A stretch of DNA of 64,000 nucleotides from Excoecaria cochinchinensis (GCA_947683425.1 CANTUQ010000073.1:6234501-6298500); one strand, 5' to 3'. Shown: positions 33,758-48,712, numbered from the stretch's first letter. The notes: a model not told the origin generated them from the sequence alone. Translations and numbers: made by a program.

Positions 33758-36700
33758 ATGAGTTGTTTAAGTTGGAACTGTCATGGACTGGGCAACCCAC
33801 TGGCAGTTCGAGTCTTGAAGGACCTAGTTATGAGTAAAAGGCCTCAATTTATCTTTCTTATTGAAACCTTATGTGCTAAAGACAAATGGAAAGTATTAAA
33901 AGGTTGTTGGCCTTTGAAGGTTTGTTTGGAGCTAATAGCTTGAGCCGCAGTGGGGGTTTAGCATTTTTATAGAAGGAGAAAAATTATGCTAAACTTCTAG
34001 GCTTTTCTAAATATCACATTGATTTTAAAGTGTGTTTGCTGTTTTCTAAGAGGTGGCGTCTTACTGGATTTTATGGAGTACCAAACCAAAAATAAGAGGG
34101 AGGATTTTTGGTCCCTTATTCGTAGATTGGCATCTTGTTCTACGTTTCCTTAATGTATTCTTGGAGATTTTAATGACGTGTTGGATGTTTCAGAAAAAAG
34201 AGGAGGTCAGATTCTGCCACAACATTTGATTCAAGGTTTTTGACAAGTAGTTGAAGATAGCAGTTTAATGGATTGCAGTTTAATAGATTTGGATATGGAA
34301 GGTTATAAGTTCACTTGGACTAAATGGTTTGGCATCCTATTAATCAAAGAACGTCTTGGTAGAGCTTTTGCTTGCAGCAGCTGGGTTTTAAAATTTCCCC
34401 CTTTTAAGTTTAGTAATCTTCTTACTAGTTTTTCGGATCATCCACCGATCCTTCTTGATACGAGAAATGTTCCAAAATATAATTCTCATGTTTTAGGCTA
34501 AAAAATGCTTGGGTTCATGATAAAAATTTCTTGAAGCTTATTTCTGAGATTAGGCTGAAATTTTCACTAGCTAAGTTGGATGATAAAATTCAAAATTGCG
34601 CTAATACATTGGCTAAATTGGGGAAAATAGTACTGGTAATTTATCAAGAAGCTTGTTAATTAGAAGAGGTAGATGGGTCAATTAAGTTTGCAAGGTGATC
34701 CTTTTAATCAATCTTCCTTTTTAGTTCTCTAACGACAGTATCATGACACGCTATTCCAGTATGAGCTATTTTTAAAACAACATGCTAAGCTTTCTTTGCT
34801 TGAGAAGCGTGACTCAAACTCCAAATATTTTCATGTTGTTGCTTCGAAAAGAAAGAATAGACTTTGCTAGATAAAGGATTCTTATGGTCATTTTTGCAAC
34901 TGGGAGACTGGCATGGATAAGGTGATATTAGCTTACTTTCATTCAATCTTTTCTTCAAATGCTTGTACTACGGATAGTATTGCTGACTATTTGAATAGCA
35001 AAGTTACTGTTGAGCATAATGATTTTTTACTTCAGGAGTTTACTAAGAAAGATGTGAAAGAAGCCCTTTTTAGTATGCACCTTGACAAATCATTGAGTTT
35101 AGATGGGATGAATCTAGCTTTTTACCAGCGTTGTTAGAATATCGTGAGGGCTAATGTTAGCAAAGATTGCCTAAATATAATTCGTAATTGTAGCATTCTT
35201 GAAGGTTTGAATGATACAACCATTGCTTTAATTCCAAAGAAAAATGATGGGGGATTTAAGACCAATAGCTCTATATAACATCTGATACAAAATTGTGGCA
35301 AAAATGTTGGCAAATAGATTGGAGCATATCCTACCTTCAGTTGTGTCTGAATTTCAAAGTGCTTTTGTTCCAAACGCCTCATTTCTGATAATGTTATGGT
35401 GATTCAAAATCATGCATTTTCTGAAGTGCACGACTCAGAGGAAGGATGATTTTGTTGCTTTCAAACTAGATATGAGTAAGGCATATGACCATTTAGAATG
35501 GAATTATGTTAAAAGAATTCTACTTAGTATGGGTTTAATGCTTATTGGATTTCTCTAATGAAAATGTGTATGCAGTCTGTCAAATTTTTTATTAGTTAAG
35601 GAGATAAACTTTATGGTCTAGGTTTTCCCAAAAGGGGTCTGAGATAGGTTGACCCCCTCTCTCTATATCTTTTTATATTAGTTGCCGAAGGGCTTTTTGC
35701 TCTAATTCAGAAAAAAGAAGATGCTAACTTGATCCATGGATGTCGGATTTGTGTTGGAGCTCCTTGTATGAGTCACCTTCTTTTTGCTAATGATTATTAC
35801 ATTTTTTTTAAAGGCAACTAAAGTGGAGGCTGATGCTGTTAAATATGTTCTTGATATTTATGCTTTTAAATCGGGACAAGTGATTAATTTTAACAAGTCT
35901 GTGATCAACTTCAATTGGAACTCTTCAACTCATATTAGAAATTGGGTTTGCTAGATTAAATCTATAAAGGAGGGAGCTGATAATTCTTATTATTTGGGTC
36001 TACCTTTATTTATAAGCCAAAACAAAAAAAGAAGTCTTTGCTTTTATTGAGAACCGAATATGGAAATGGATATAGTGTTGGAATCGAACATTTTTATCTA
36101 AAGTGAGGAAGGAAGTGTTACTCAAAATGATAGTTCAATCGATTCTTAATTATGCTTTGTCAGTCTTTATATTTGCACCACAATTGAGTGGATATTGAAT
36201 TCCTTTTGGTGGGGTATGCAGAAAAATGGTTGTAAGGGCATTTCCTGGTTATCTTGGAAGTGAATGTGTTTGCCTCATAAATTTAGAGGTATGGGCTTTC
36301 GTTCTATATTTGTTTTTAATCTTGCTTTGTTGCGAAATATTCTTGGCATTTGATTTCAGATTCATCTTCTTTGATAACTTAGGTATTAAAAGCTAAATTT
36401 TTCTCAAGCATTTCCCTTCTGCAAGCTCATTTGGGAAATAATCCAAGTTATGTTTGGCGTGGTTTTTTATCTGCTATGTTAGTTTTAAAAAAGGGACTAT
36501 AGTGTCGAATTGGTAATGGGGTTCATACTTTGGTTGCAACTGATCCTTGGTTATCGGATCATGATAACCCTTATATTTCTTCTATTCTCCCTATTGCTTA
36601 CCAAAATCAAACTATTGCCGATCTGATTAATGATGTTAACAAACCTTGAAGGATAGATTTACTTATTATTTTCAATGAAAGGGATCAAAATTTGATTGCT

Positions 36701-39700
36701 AGCATCCCATTGAGTTGGCTCAATGCTACTGATAGTTGGCAGTGGACCTTGGAACGTAATGGGAGATATTCAATGAAAAGTGCTTATAGAGCCATTCATG
36801 TTAAACCTGATAATTTTCTAGATTTAATAAATCCTCCCTATTGGCAGAAATTTTGGAATCTAATGATCCCTCTAAAAATGAAATGCTTCATGTGGTGTGC
36901 TCTTCATTATAGCATCCCAGTCAGTGTAGCTCTTTCTCTAAAAGGTATGAATGTGGTTAGATCATGCCCTCTTGTGGTTTAAGTGATGAGTCAGTCTTAC
37001 ATATTCTTACTAATTATAATTTTGCTAAACAAATTTTGCTAAAGGCGGATATTAGTTTCAGCAACATGATTTTCACTAATTTGCAGTCTTGGTTTTTTAG
37101 TATCCTGAGTTCTTGCAATACGAATAAATGTTGTAATGTTGTTTTTTTGTGTTAGGCAATCTGAAAGAATAAAAATGATGTTGTTTTTTTGTGTTAGGCA
37201 ATCTGAAAGAATAAAAATGATGTTGTTTGGCGGGGCCTTAATAAACATCCTAATGTAATTTTTCAATATGGCTTTAAACTGTAAGGCCCCAAAGCATGCC
37301 CTAGTTGTAATAAGGTATGATTAGGGTATTCTGTAAACTAAATATGATTGGTTTGGTAAGAGTTGTGTCAGGAGGATGTAACCGTCATTAAATAAAAAGT
37401 TTCGGTAAGTTATAGTAATATGAAAATTTATTTAAATTTGACTTGAATGCATTAAAATATAATTTAAATGAGTTAAACAGTGAGTACAATTTAATTTAGA
37501 GGTTAATATGGAAAATCAAAGGGGAATGAAGGATTAAATGTGAAATTTGTATTAATGGCCAATCATTTTACAACATTTAGCATTTCCAGAATTTTAAAAT
37601 CAGGAAGTTTAAATGGAGCTAAGGTCAATGAAAATGGGGGAGAGAAATCCAGAAGTTTTGCTCCTTTTCTCCATGCCAAGCTCAACTCTTTCGAGTGCCA
37701 ATGGATTGTCTTTTAGATTAAATGAGTTCTTGTATGAGTTTCTCTATAAATTGGTAAGTTTTTAGATCATCTTCTTCTTTATTCTCTCATTAACGTGAAT
37801 AAGGTGAAGAGTTGTGTAAAAGGGGCATTTCATGGAGTTGAATATTGTTTTGTAGCTGAAGAATATGTAAGGAAAAGCAAAGGAAAAGAGAAAGAGTAGT
37901 AAGGAGGTAGAAGTGGAAGGAGGGAGTAAAATTCAGGTTTGGAAACTTTCACCTTTCACGTGTGTGCTTGAATATTATGTTAAATTGTAAACGATGTTTG
38001 CATGAAATATTTGGGATACAAAAAGGTAGAATGGAGATATTTGTGCATGAATTTGGATAAGTAGAGTTAGTTGAGTATTTATGAGGAAATTTGTTATTAG
38101 TGTTTCTAAGACATATTTTTTGTATTTTTTAGCATAATTCAAGTTATAGAACTCCAAATGGAGTGATTCTAATTGAAAAATTTTCTTAAGATAGATACCT
38201 TCATATGTCCAGAAGAAACTTTAGCTTAATTCTGACTCTAAGACCTTTGAAATTGTGATTGAAAGTATACATTTGAATCTGTCCCTCCTTGAGAGCGGTT
38301 GCTATTCTCAAGGGTATATCTCTTTAGATACTAGTCTAAATTGAGTGAATTTTATATCATTGTAAATTTAAGAGGTAGATGAACACTTGATTAGAAGGAA
38401 CTTTGGCCTAAAAATGTTGTTTTCTAGGTGAAAAAACCGGAACAAAGTAGTGCATAAAATCTTCTCTGTTATACCCTGTTTTAGTAAGCAATCCAATAGT
38501 GTTACACGGCGGTCAGAAAAACCTGCTCGCCGTGTAAATGGCTAATGAATTGCTAAATTTGCCTGCAAATTATCCTATACGGTAGTCAAAAAATTTTTGC
38601 TCGTCATGTAGCCGCTTCTGCCCGCCGTGTAATTAGCTTCTGTTTTGCAAAAACCAAATCCTGTCATTTTACACGGTGATAAGGAAATCCTACCCGCCAT
38701 GTAACTCCTAATTTTCATTTTTTAATGCGATAATTTTACTCCGTTTTGGTTTCAATTTTAACTCAAAATTCTCTAAAATTTATCTAACATATTTTTAAGG
38801 GTATTAAATCAGTAAGTCTACATGTAAATCATGAAATTATGATATTTATACATAAGCATAAATTATGTCATGTATGTATATCTGTTAAGACAAAGGTTGA
38901 AAATGGTATTTGCACACTGGTATGGCACGAAGTATATATTAACTGTTTTGAATTATCTGGAATGTGAGAACATAAACTTAAATTATTATCCATGATTGGT
39001 ATGTGAATAGTATTGACTTGATTTAAGTATTAGCCTGCTAATTATTTAGGCTGTGGATACATAGGCATGCCTATAGGGAATCTGATGCAGCTTCTAATTT
39101 TATGACATTACAGTGTCATTCTATAAAGAGTTACGTCTTATACCTCTTACGGGAATACCTGTCTTGGTATTTATCCCTTTGGGGATTCTGATATACTTTA
39201 CCATCTGGGGTCCTGTTTTGTTTGACTTCCCCTCAAGAAGTCCTGGTATTCTCCCGTTTATCCACCTTATAGAAAGGCAAGCAATTAAAGTCTAAATATG
39301 CAAATCTGACCATGATGAATATGTATCGGCACTCAATATTTATGAAATAACTATATATATTTACATGTTATATAAGTTTAAATGCTTATATAATTTTTTT
39401 GTTATGCATTTTAATGATATGTTTGTGTGCTTGTGGAACGACAACTGTGAGTGGTCGTTCAAAAACCTAATGTTCCCCACTAAGTTATATGCTTAGCATG
39501 GGTTTTTATCCGTGTAGGTTCAGGTATAGGGGTGATTCGTGAAGACAAGCTGCAGTAGCCAGGGCCAGCATAAGCATAAGAGTTTTGATGTAGGTCCATT
39601 TTTGTTAGTATGCACAAGATCTTTTTGCTATGTAAAATATTTACCAGTAAAATTGTAATATTATAAAATATGCTTATGCATATGCAATATTATATTTTGG

Positions 39701-40445
39701 TTTAATGAAAGTTACTTTTGTAACATGGTAATTACATTAAACATTTACTTAATATGGAATTTATATATATATATTTTATAAAGTGCATGTTAGAGATCGG
39801 GTCATTCAGCCAGGTTTCAGTCTATTTGTGTGACACCCTACATTTTTGTTTCAGTTCTTGCTCTTGTTTTGTTACCTGTAGCGAGTGTTACATAAACTTT
39901 ATTTCTTCTTAGCAATTTATTAGAAGGAAAGACAATAACAATTCAGCTGTTAGTTCTTCAAACTCAACTTCATTTTCCTAGGTCTTACCGCCTACAGGTT
40001 GTATCAAAATAAATACTGATGCAACAATTTTTGAAGAGCTAAACAAGTCAAGGAATGCTTTAATTATTAAGGACTCCAAGGGTTCTTTTGTTGCAGTCAG
40101 AAGCTGAGTGTATCATGGTGTTATTGATCGCAACGTTGCTGAAGCTTTAGGTGTAAGAGAAGTGCTAAGTTGGTTGAAACAAAATCACCATCTTAAAGTC
40201 TTAGTTGAATCAGACTCGAAAATTGTTGTGCGTACCTTAAGAAATCGAAAATGCTATGAGTCTGATTTTAAGAGAATTATTTCTGACTTTTCATTTTTTT
40301 CTAATTATGTAAACCTTGATTTGGTTTTGTTAAGAGGTGTGCGAATCGAGTGGCTCATTTATTAGCTAGAGTATCTATTTTTATGTCAGATCTTATGTTT
40401 TGGGACATGATTTTTCCACCTTGTATTTCTTCAGCTCTTCGAGCT
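33758..40445 (+). pseudogene. LINE ORF2 remnant: endonuclease, reverse transcriptase, zf-RVT, RNase H
   Basis: The N-terminus MSCLSWNCHGLGNPLAVRV at 33758 is an L1 endonuclease start, and LGDFNDVLDVSEKRGG near 34160 is the endonuclease metal/catalytic block. RT pieces follow: TIALIPKKNDGG (about 35220), FKLDMSKAYDHLEWNYV (about 35460) and LLFANDYY near 35780, where the catalytic FADD has become FAND. The zf-RVT region is at 36690-37150 (WTLERNGRYSMKSAYR). The RNase H domain resumes after the LTR insertion (about 40000-40370; INTDATIFEEL, VLVESDSKIVVRTL). Numerous stops and frameshifts are present. Confidence 0.85.
37280..39842. repeat. Putative solo LTR inserted in the LINE
   Basis: LINE ORF2 homology breaks near 37270 and resumes after about 39850. 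The inserted sequence starts TGTAAGGCCCC and ends CACCCTACA, with no internal genes or primer site, so a solo LTR is likely. A shared motif around 39490-39530 (GCTTAGCATGGGTTTTTATC) recurs inverted at about 44985-45010 in the other large LTR, linking the two families. An array of ACACGGCGG...CGCCGTGT hairpins sits at 38500-38710. No target duplication was identified, so the ends may be off by a few bases. Confidence 0.6.
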
Positions 40446-40518
40446 GATCTTATTTTTCAGTAATGCTATTTTGTTGGTTTATCGTAAAAAAGAAAAAAAA
40501 AAGTTAAACAAAACAAAG

Positions 40519-43500
40519 AAGGTGGAAACCAAAGGTGGCAATATGTGAATAAGCCATCTCATTATTTCCATGCAGGTGTAAGGTGGAATTAATAATAAAA
40601 AAAATAAACAAAAAATCCAATCTCATCATTTTACATTAGTTTGCTAAGGTTTGGTAATAGATTTAGCTAATTCACGCCTATGGATGACTTTTTTTTCATA
40701 CCCATATTTTTTCTTTTTCACACCTGTGTTTTCCTCTTCTCGTTTCCACAGTTGTGAAGTTTCTTTGCACGCTCGTGGATTGAGTGAGATGATGTATAAT
40801 TCAATTTTATTTTTTCTTTTAGATAAAACTTAATCATAACCTGTCTAACTCATTTTTAAACACCTTAAATGAGATAGAACCAGTAATATATGCTTGCTTG
40901 TGAAAGTATTATTGTGATACTTAGATTTTTTTCATATTCTAACTTTAATCAGATTTTTTTTATGTTCTATCTTTAATCTTATATTGTTTGTTGGCTTTTT
41001 TCTTTGTATGTACAGGGAACAATTAGATAAGAAAACATAAAATAAAATAAAAAATAAAATAGAAAAAATAAAATAATATTTATTTCATTAACATTATTAA
41101 GAAATGCATCTCTTACAATAATATAAGGGTTTAATAATTAAAAATATAGAAAGATAAAATTACGATTACAATTACAATTACAATTACAATTACATAAAAG
41201 AAAATAAAAACAGATTGCAAAATGTGTTATAGGATAAAAAATGCATCTTAGGCCACTATTGGAGTCCAAGCATAAAAAGCCCAAAATTATTTCTGAAAGC
41301 CCAATTTACAAAAGGCTTGAGTCTGTTACTGGGATCCAAGTAATAAGAGTCCAAATTTAATGGGTTTTGACCCAATAACCACTTTTGGGTTGGCCCAATA
41401 GCTGACCCAAGCCCATCTGTTCAGAGTGTTTTACTATTGTCTTCCTAAATAAAGGGCTAATTTATAATTAAAATGGACTACTATAGTAATTCGAATTCAA
41501 AATCAGACTATGTGGCATTTTTAAAGGACCAAACTGATTTTTCAGGAGAACTGTATATTTCATTTTAACCCTTATAACCATCAAAAGAAGCAATTCTAGC
41601 CACGCCACTTATTTTGCTATAAATAAGGTGTTGTTGAGAGTCTTAAGGAGAGAAGATGGAGAAAATGGAGAAAAACATTAAAGAAGCAACAAAAGGGAGA
41701 TAAAAAGGGCCAATTTGTCAAAATTTATGAAAACAGTTTTTTCAATTGAAAAAAGTTATATTTCAAAAAACTGTATTTCAAAAAGTAGGTAACTGTTTGG
41801 TAACTAAAATTCAAAATGACTTATAAAATCAAAACAGTTGTCAACTATTTGGTAAATAATATGATTAGAAATTGCTTTTTAAAATAAAAAGACAAAAAAT
41901 GACATATATAAATTTTAACATATTATATTCAAAATCTTACCAAAAAATAATAATAATTTTCACTTATTTGTAATTTTTTTTATTTCACTAAACTATTAAA
42001 ACCATATATTTTCGTATATAATTAAATAAAAATAAATATAATATAAAAAATTAAAAATATATATATTATTTTCATAATTCATCATATATATTATTTTGGG
42101 TGATAAGAAAAGAGAAGAAAAAAAAAGAATTGAGTCGTTTTTAATGTTAGATAATTTTGGATAGTAGGATAAGAGAAAAGAGAAAAATAGTTTTTTTTTA
42201 TATTAGATATAATTATTATTATAAAATAAAATAAGGAGTATTTTTTTTTTAAAAAAATACTAAATCTGCTACCCTTAAAAGCTAAAAATCAGATTTTCTG
42301 AAAAATTTCAATTTCTAATTTTTTCTAATATAAGGTTTTTTCACTTTTCACAAAATTGATTTTTCTAAATTAGCATTTACCAAACACCTATTTTTATCTT
42401 ATAATTAGATTTTTGTCAAATAAGCAGCTTTTTGTCGTTACAAAAGCAATGCCAAACACAGCCAAAGAGTATGAGCAAAAATCCACCAAGGTAGAGTAAC
42501 TAGCATAGTATTGAAACTTTACAGAGATCAAACCTTCAATTGTTTCAGGTGCTTTTCAAATTCTCCATAAAGATGTAGGGCCAAAACACCATTAGGAACT
42601 GTCAGTTTTGACTAGTTCCTAAAATAAATCACGTGTTTTGTCGTTGCACCCTTTAGATATCAAAATCCTTCTTCTTCTTCTTTTTTTTTTTTGCATTTAA
42701 TAAAGCATTATGCTCTACTCCATGTTCTTTTTGTCTATTTTGTTAATTTCATGGCGAACCTAGTATTATGTTTTTGTTTGTTCGCTTTGCGCTCATAATA
42801 CATTTATGCTTTCGCATATCATGCTTGCCTAAAAAAACTCAAAAATAACTTTATTTTTTTAACCTTAAAACTGGTTAAACTTAAAATTCTGATTCCCTTC
42901 ATTTTAAGAAAAAAAATTTCCCTTAAGTGTTTGGCGCGATTTTCTTAAGTGGACTCGATTCATCATAAGTTTTCTTTTTTAGTGAAAATCAATCATTTCT
43001 TTCTAAAGAGTAATTTGTTTAAAAAGGTTCATTTATTTTTAAAAGCTAACCTAAAACTATTTTTTTTTCTTTGAAAAATCTTTAAAAAAAACCTTTGGTT
43101 GGGAGGTCATTGACCTTTAAAACTTTTGTTCTTTTTAAAGGGAATTCATTTAAAAAAATATATATGAAAAGGAAATAAACCATACACCCCTAAAACATTT
43201 ATCTAACACACACCAAAAAATAATAAAAGGCCTTAATACAAAATCAAAAATAAAAAATATATAAAATAAAAAAAAGCTTATGTTTCTTTTAAGAGTCCCC
43301 TTTAACTTGTCAAAAATATAAAAAGAAATTAAAATTGGGAATGGAAACTGATTAGAAAAACAACATAGACACATCCCTTTAAAATTAATTGAAAATCATG
43401 TTTTAATAGCATTACATCAACTCAAATGAACATTTCCAAATTCTGTTTAAACTAATAACGTTTTCTTTCTTTTAATTAATGTCATGAAAATAAAACTTCA

Positions 43501-43728
43501 ATTATCATTTTAGTCATACATTAGGAGCCCTATAATATTTACAAAAAAAAAAAAGAAAAATCATCAGTTTTGTATAAATAAGACAAGACAATAAAAGCCA
43601 AAGAAAAAATCATTTTTTGACATGACCATACTAACAAGAAATCAATAAGAAAAACAACAAAGCCAATAAAATAATAAAAAAAAAAGGATAAAAATGAAAA
43701 ACACAAGGATAAATCACAAAGAAATTAA
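40519..43728. other. Sequence between LINE and Harbinger element, no gene seen
   Basis: This AT-rich stretch is without coding signature. It includes five to six copies of an ATTACA hexamer (41165-41194) and a related pair of GTCCAAG / ATCCAAG segments near 41263 and 41335. A tract with poly-A/T hairpin potential (41730-42470) may be a decayed MITE, as its right end reads CCAAACACAGCC, but no matching left end was secured. Confidence 0.5.
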
Positions 43729-45971
43729 GGCTCTGTTCGGAAACATTGAGGTTTCAACGTTTCCTTTTTTTTAAAAAAAATAAAAAACATGTTTGGCAAT
43801 GACTATGCAATTTTGGTTTTTGTAAAATATTCAAGAAGTGTTTTCCTAAACTAAAACAGAAAAGAAAAATGTAAAAAAGATGGATTTTAGGTTCAATTAT
43901 TAATTTGCCAAAAAATATCTTATTATTGTTGTTGGAGCATCAAGCACTTCTTCAAGCCGCTGCAGCCACCACCCATTTTTTTTATTTCTTCAAGTTACCA
44001 TTGATTAACCTACAAAAAAGAAAGAAAGGTTGGTATCTTTTTTCGTTTTTTTTTTCTTTATTTTTTTCTCTGTTTGTCCATTGAATCACAGAAAGAATTT
44101 ATTGACAGAGAGACTGTGAGAAATTAGATCTCTCCTCCATTGAAATTTTTTGGCTTTCACTTTTCCTCCATTAACCGAAACAAAACTTACTCTGGAACCC
44201 ACCGTTTATTTTTCTTTTGTTTTTACAATTGAAAGATCGAAAACCCATCGTTGTATTTCTATGGTTACTCTTCTATTTCTTTGCTTCTCAATCTATCTTC
44301 TTTTAATATGGTTCTTCGATTTCAACTTCAATCAATTTTTGCTCAACTCATAAGTGGAAATCTTTGGGAAAGAAAAATTATCTTCATCATAATTCTTATT
44401 AATTGAAGAAAACTATATATAGGTGCTCAAGATGCAAGAGCATGAAAGAATAAAAGAAAATTAAAAGAAGAAACGGGAAAGTAAGGAAACAATAGGAAGA
44501 AAGATAAAAAAATAAAAAAAAAATAAAATACATTTATATATGAGAAAAAAAAAAAAGAAAAGTAAAAGAAGAAAATGGAGTCTTAGTTTCTTTGAAATGT
44601 ATAAACCTAAAAGAGTATGCTAGCATTCTTTTTATTAGTATATATATAAGTCCATATGTAACACCCTTTACCCATACGTAGCACCCTACCACTACCGGTG
44701 AAGGATGTCACGCGACAATTACAGAGTTAAACATACTTAAATAAGAAATAGATACCAAAAACAAAATTATAAAATTTCTTCTGATACAAATTACATTCAC
44801 ATACATTTTCTCGCAAGACACTTTCTCATTAATTATTGTTAATACAGACCATTCGTTACAGAAACAATAGTTAATTACATTACAGATACCAATTTCAAAA
44901 TCTATTTAAAATACTATTGTAAACTCGTTGGCCATGACTGCTGCGGAATGTCTTTGGCGACTCTTCTATCTTCTTAACCTGCACGGATGAAATACCCGTG
45001 CTAAGCTTAAAGCTTAATGGAGAATACATATAAGATAGACGACTCCTCATAGCAGTCGTCAACACACATGCAACTGTAGGAAACCATATAAAGACACATA
45101 TATTTAATCATTTATATACAATCAGGGAAAATATAAAGAAACTGACAATTATACGATCTTACTTATCATATACATATATAATCCTTTATACATTTACGGT
45201 TTCCTTACACTCTCAATATGACATTAGAGTTAGTTTCTTAATCAATACTTAACTTATACACTCAAAGCAATAATACAAACATTCACAAAATATACATGTT
45301 ATAGTCGTAATACTTATTAGGTATTTGCATATACTTATTTCATTTGTATGTTTGCTTATTTAAATCATTGCACATTTATCCAATCATGTTATTATTAATC
45401 ATACCATTTAAACCATTTAACATCATTCCCTTCCATTAACATAAATCATTTATTGCTATTCTTATATTCATACAATAAACATTTTATCATAAGCACTTAA
45501 ACACAATATCAAAACAATCATGTATAATAAATTACTTAATCATTTATGTTAATACATATAAATAACACACACACATAATCATATTCATTTAATTACTAAT
45601 TCATATTTCATGTTATACATTTATTATTCTTTTGTTCATTTGTTGCCTGCATTCCCAAGGGGAATAACAGGGTTAAAAGCACATAGGTACCCAAGGGTAC
45701 TTTCCCATATTACGCATAGGAATTCGTATGGGATCCGAGAATACATAGGTGCAAGAAGCACAAGTTTAGAGTAATACATTTATCACAGTAATCAGTATGA
45801 TCACATGCATATGAAATGCTTAATTCCATATTTCCTTACAAAATTCAAGTCGTCATGTTCATTTATTAATTCATATTATATATTGCTCACTTAATATTCT
45901 TTTATTCATTTGCTGCCTACTTTTTTCCAAGGGGTGGATAACAAGATACAGAACGCTTAGGTACCCAAGGG

Positions 45972-47980
45972 TAGGGGTGTACACGGGTCTGGATCTTTCT
46001 GTACCGAACCAAAATTCCGAAAAAAAAGATCCAGAACCGAATTGTACCGTTGACTTTTTTTACTAGAACCGAACCGAATTGTACCGTTGACTTTTTGACT
46101 AGAACCGAACCGAATTGTACTGGAACAGGACTGAGAACCGTATTGAACAGTACCGAACTGTTTTAGAACCGAATTGGACCGAAAGAACCGATATTTATTA
46201 CTTATTATATATAATACTAGTAATTTATATATAAATATTATTTATAATTTATATTATATATTTATTATATAAATTTAGTTTCATAATTATTTGTATTAAA
46301 TATTTTAGTGCACTAAATTAATATAATAAATAGTTAATAAATTAAAATGGATATTTTAATTATTAATTTGATAAATTTAATTATTATATCTATATAAATA
46401 TGCAATTAATTTTATTTACTTTTAGTGTCACTCAACTAATACTTATTTATTTTCTTCACAATTTTTATATGAGTATGCAAATTAAAATCTATTTATAAAT
46501 AAGAATGTATTGAAAATGAAATTTTACCAATTGATGTAAATGTATGAGTATATAATATTAATCACCTTATCAATAATTCAATTTATTTTTAGCATCACTC
46601 AACCAATACTCATCTATTTTTGGCATAATATTTATATGAGTAATTGATTATGTATTTTAATAGTATAATTATATACAATTATTGCATCAATGAAATTTTA
46701 TCAATTAATATAAATATATAAGAATATAATAATTTTACGAATAATTTAATTAGTTTAGTAATTAGTACTATAAAAATGTTGGTTTTTCATTATCACAATA
46801 TTTTATTTTTTATGAAAATTGTTCTATATATCATATAGTAATTGTTCAAGTTCAATACGTATTATTAATTACATATTTTGTTAAACTACAAAACCTATAA
46901 AAAGACGGCTGCATTTCACATTCACCCTTATAATATAACTATTAACTATAATAGCAATTAATAATTAACTGTTAAGCCAAATTTAATGAAACTGAGTATA
47001 ATAATTGAGTTACGATAATAAATGTGAATAAACCCTAAACATAATCATAGTCCATAGAGCCATCTTCTATTCTCTAAATATAATTAGCTAAGGCTATATA
47101 TATAACTAATTATATGAGTATGTAATTTTCTTATTAATTAATTTGATTTATATTTAATATCACTCAGCTAATACCCATTTATATCTAGCACAATATCTAA
47201 TTATCTATATGAGTAATTGAATACAGATGAAATATTATATTTAGTCAAAAACCCCTATATTTAATATATATGTCAAAATTATAAACATAGTACACATTTT
47301 ATATATAGTTTAAAGTCTCTATATGTCCAAAAAAATAACTAGAATTTCCTTTCTCTACAATAATATGAAATAATATACGTCAAAACTTTTGCCATTACTA
47401 TTAAAATTTTATTTCATATTTACTATGCATTTTTTTATTGACATATGAAATGTATAAATAATCTACCTCAAGTGTTTCTATATACATTGCAAACAAAACC
47501 AATTTATTTTTATAAATTCATAAATAATTGAAGATAGTAATATGTATAGTTTTTATTATCAGAAACTTAATTAATATATGATTAACACACCAATCATCAT
47601 CAAGGATTATTAAAAATAATGTCAATATTATTTTAGTTGTAAAGCAATACTATTAAGAATAAAATTTGAAAATTTTTAGGGGGATGAAAATTTTTATTTT
47701 GAGTTTTTGAAGTGAATTAAAATTTAAATTTAAAGAATTGATAATTTTTAAAATATTTAAAAAATAAATTATTAAAATTATCCGAAGTACCGTATTGTAC
47801 TGTATTGTTTTGTTTTATACCGAAACAACCGAAAAACCGAACTGAACTGTACCGAAAATTAAAAAAACCGTACCGAAATTTATAAGAACCGAATTGTACC
47901 AAAATTTTTAAGAACCAAAATTTCAATACAATACGGAGATTTGAAAATCTCCGAATTGTACCGAACCGTGTACACCCCTA
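45972..47980. mobile_element. Non-autonomous hAT element
   Basis: Perfect 15-bp inverted ends, TAGGGGTGTACACGG and CCGTGTACACCCCTA, are flanked by an 8-bp duplication with one mismatch (CCCAAGGG at 45964-45971, CCCGAGGG at 47981-47988). The 8-bp duplication and the start are hAT features. Subterminal zones (45995-46190 and 47770-47970) are filled with GAACCGAA / TTGTACCG repeats in both orientations. The 1.6-kb AT-rich centre encodes no transposase. Confidence 0.85.
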
Positions 47981-48712
47981 CCCGAGGGTACCAGCGTGGT
48001 AGTGCCATACCACTAACACAAAACACATAGGGATGCACAACTAGAATCTAAATACAAAGGGAGGACCGAACCATAGGTCCAATACATAGGCTGTAGCAAT
48101 AAAACCCTATAGGCATGTCTATCTATCCACGACTTGGTTGACGCAGGCTATACACATATTTGTTCTATTCTTATGATACTCATATCCATATAGTATTCCA
48201 CATATAAACATACATTTATTGTGATCAACTAATGATCAAAACTTTGTTGCTCATAACAACATTCTCATACAATTTTCATACATCTTTATTTGACTTACTT
48301 CCATAATCACATTAAATATCATATAACAGTGTTATATAAACACCAACATCATTATAATTACGTTATATTCTTATTAACAATGTTGGAATCACAAATATAT
48401 TTTTCATACTCATATATATCAGTTATATACTTTTATATATATATCATCATACATATACATTCACATGCTCACATAAGGTGACTTAATTCACATATAACCA
48501 TTTATCATTAAGCATATTTCTTTATCTAATATAGACACGTCATAATTCACCATGCAATCTTTACATATAACCTTTTTACATTAATTATTCTATTTTAATT
48601 ACTTTCTAGATATTATTCACTCAAATCCCCATTATAATGTCCTAACTATGCATTGGGTAAATTTCAGAAGGTTTGGAGGAAGTTTCGCTTCGATTCGGAA
48701 TGGAAACGGACA

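Larger units (their letters stand above)
32364..40500 (+). mobile_element. L1-type LINE, full length but decayed
   Basis: An 18-bp direct repeat flanks it: AAGTTAAACAAAATAAAG at 32346-32363 and AAGTTAAACAAAACAAAG at 40501-40518, one mismatch. The right copy directly follows an A-rich tail (about 40486-40500). Between them lie the remains of both L1 proteins on the plus strand. Subtracting the putative LTR insertion at 37280-39842 leaves about 5.6 kb, a normal full length. Many stops and frameshifts show it is long dead. Confidence 0.88.

Noticed and set aside
41730..42470. MITE with CCAAACACAGCC right end
   Set aside because: No matching left inverted end or target duplication could be found, so it was left as unassigned sequence.
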